From the NCBI GenBank assembly GCA_018374635.1, contig JAHAEW010000126.1:1-5667 (forward strand): a stretch of DNA of 5,667 bases. The letters are read 5' to 3'. The notes beneath the pieces are model-generated. The model saw only the letters and a program-made list of their open reading frames with translations, was not told where the DNA came from and made no database searches. This document shows, one piece after another, positions 5,143 to 5,667 of this stretch. Origin of the DNA: Clostridiales bacterium (lineage in GTDB: Bacteria > Bacillota > Clostridia > Oscillospirales > Oscillospiraceae). The position numbers and the translations under genes were made by a program. Position 1 is the first letter of the stretch; each line of letters opens with the position of its first letter.

Positions 5143-5667
5143 ATGGCACAGGACAAAAAGCAGGTGGAGCAGATCACCGGTATGGAGGTGGACTTCGCCA
5201 AGTGGTTCACCGACGTGTGCAAGAAGGCGGAGCTTATCGACTACTCCTCCATCAAGGGGATGTTCATCCTCCGGCCCTACGGCTACGCCATCTGGGAGAA
5301 TTTTCAGAAGATCCTGGACGAGAAGTTCAAGGAGACCGGCCATGAGAACGTGTATCTCCCCATGCTGATCCCCGAGAGCCTGCTCCAGAAGGAGAAGGAC
5401 CACGTGGAGGGCTTCGCCCCCGAGTGCGCCTGGGTGACCTACGGCGGCTCGGAGAAGCTGGAGGAGCGCTACTGCATCCGGCCCACCTCGGAGACCCTGT
5501 TCTGCGAGCACTATGCCAACATCATCCACTCCCACCGGGACCTGCCCAAGCTCTACAACCAGTGGTGCTCCGTCCTGCGCTGGGAGAAGACCTCCCGCCC
5601 CTTCCTGCGCCACCGGGAGTTCCTGTGGCAGGAGGGCCACACCATGCACGCCACCGCCGAGGAGGCC
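5143..5667 (+). CDS. proS: Prolyl-tRNA synthetase, N-terminal part (cut by window edge)
   Basis: The enzyme charges tRNA-Pro with proline in the cytoplasm, using ATP. The first 175 residues are present and the frame is still open at the right edge. The sequence is that of the shorter eukaryote/archaeal-type ProRS (family proteins are usually a little under 500 residues), not the longer bacterial type with an editing insertion. Class II synthetase features are visible: the motif 1 region ending in ENVYLPMLIP (68-77), the RPTSE loop (113-117) and motif 2 around LRHREFLWQEGHT (155-167). Motif 3, the anticodon-binding domain and the C-terminal domain lie beyond the window. The start is ATG 5143; the N-terminus MAQDKKQVEQIT fits the family. 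An AAGGA at 5126-5130 is a usable but rather distant (12 bases) ribosome binding site. Its own promoter lies just upstream. Confidence 0.95.
   Translation, partial: MAQDKKQVEQITGMEVDFAKWFTDVCKKAELIDYSSIKGMFILRPYGYAIWENFQKILDEKFKETGHENVYLPMLIPESLLQKEKDHVEGFAPECAWVTYGGSEKLEERYCIRPTSETLFCEHYANIIHSHRDLPKLYNQWCSVLRWEKTSRPFLRHREFLWQEGHTMHATAEEA

Noticed and set aside
2423..5149. Long minus-strand open frame running into the EAL gene's N-terminus
   Set aside because: This is the antisense shadow of the SLH gene and happens to share the frame with the real start at 2422. The AGGAGG at 2429-2434, the promoter and the transmembrane helix right after the ATG fix the true start.
4996..5649. A 217-codon minus-strand open frame over proS
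   Set aside because: It is antisense to a well-recognised prolyl-tRNA synthetase and shows no domain of its own.

Overview
The window looks like chromosomal sequence from a GC-rich Gram-positive anaerobe of the Clostridia, probably an Oscillospiraceae-type gut bacterium. This is an inference from four things: strong purine-rich ribosome binding sites, an S-layer-homology (SLH) surface protein, a eukaryote/archaeal-type prolyl-tRNA synthetase, and GC-rich genes separated by AT-rich promoter regions. I cannot name a genus.

Layout, left to right. Positions 1-169 hold no convincing gene. They carry three consecutive inverted repeats, the last an almost perfect 35-base palindrome that directly follows the stop codon of the first gene. 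Positions 170-2422 (minus strand) encode a membrane-anchored c-di-GMP signalling protein: a transmembrane helix, an extracellular Cache-like sensor, a second transmembrane helix, a degenerate GGDEF domain and a largely intact EAL phosphodiesterase domain. The reading frame is cut by one in-frame amber codon at 1916-1918, inside the sensor. As written, the gene is either a recently broken pseudogene or carries a sequencing error. Positions 2423-2683 are a divergent promoter region with a good sigma-A-type promoter in each direction.

Positions 2684-4999 (plus strand) encode a 771-residue exported protein. It has a signal peptide, three divergent SLH modules and seven tandem, strongly diverged repeats of about 76 residues that fill the rest of the protein. 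It ends at a strong intrinsic terminator (5015-5054). A near-consensus promoter (5069-5097) then starts an independent unit for proS (prolyl-tRNA synthetase), whose first 175 codons run off the right edge.

Functionally, the EAL protein would sense something outside the membrane and degrade c-di-GMP inside. The divergent SLH protein would sit on the cell wall and display a beta-rich repeat array. Shared regulation of these two is suggested only by the common intergenic region. proS is a housekeeping gene with its own promoter and is probably unrelated. I see no clear evidence of a wholly new system. The best leads are the amber codon, the seven-repeat surface array and the structured non-coding segment at the left edge.
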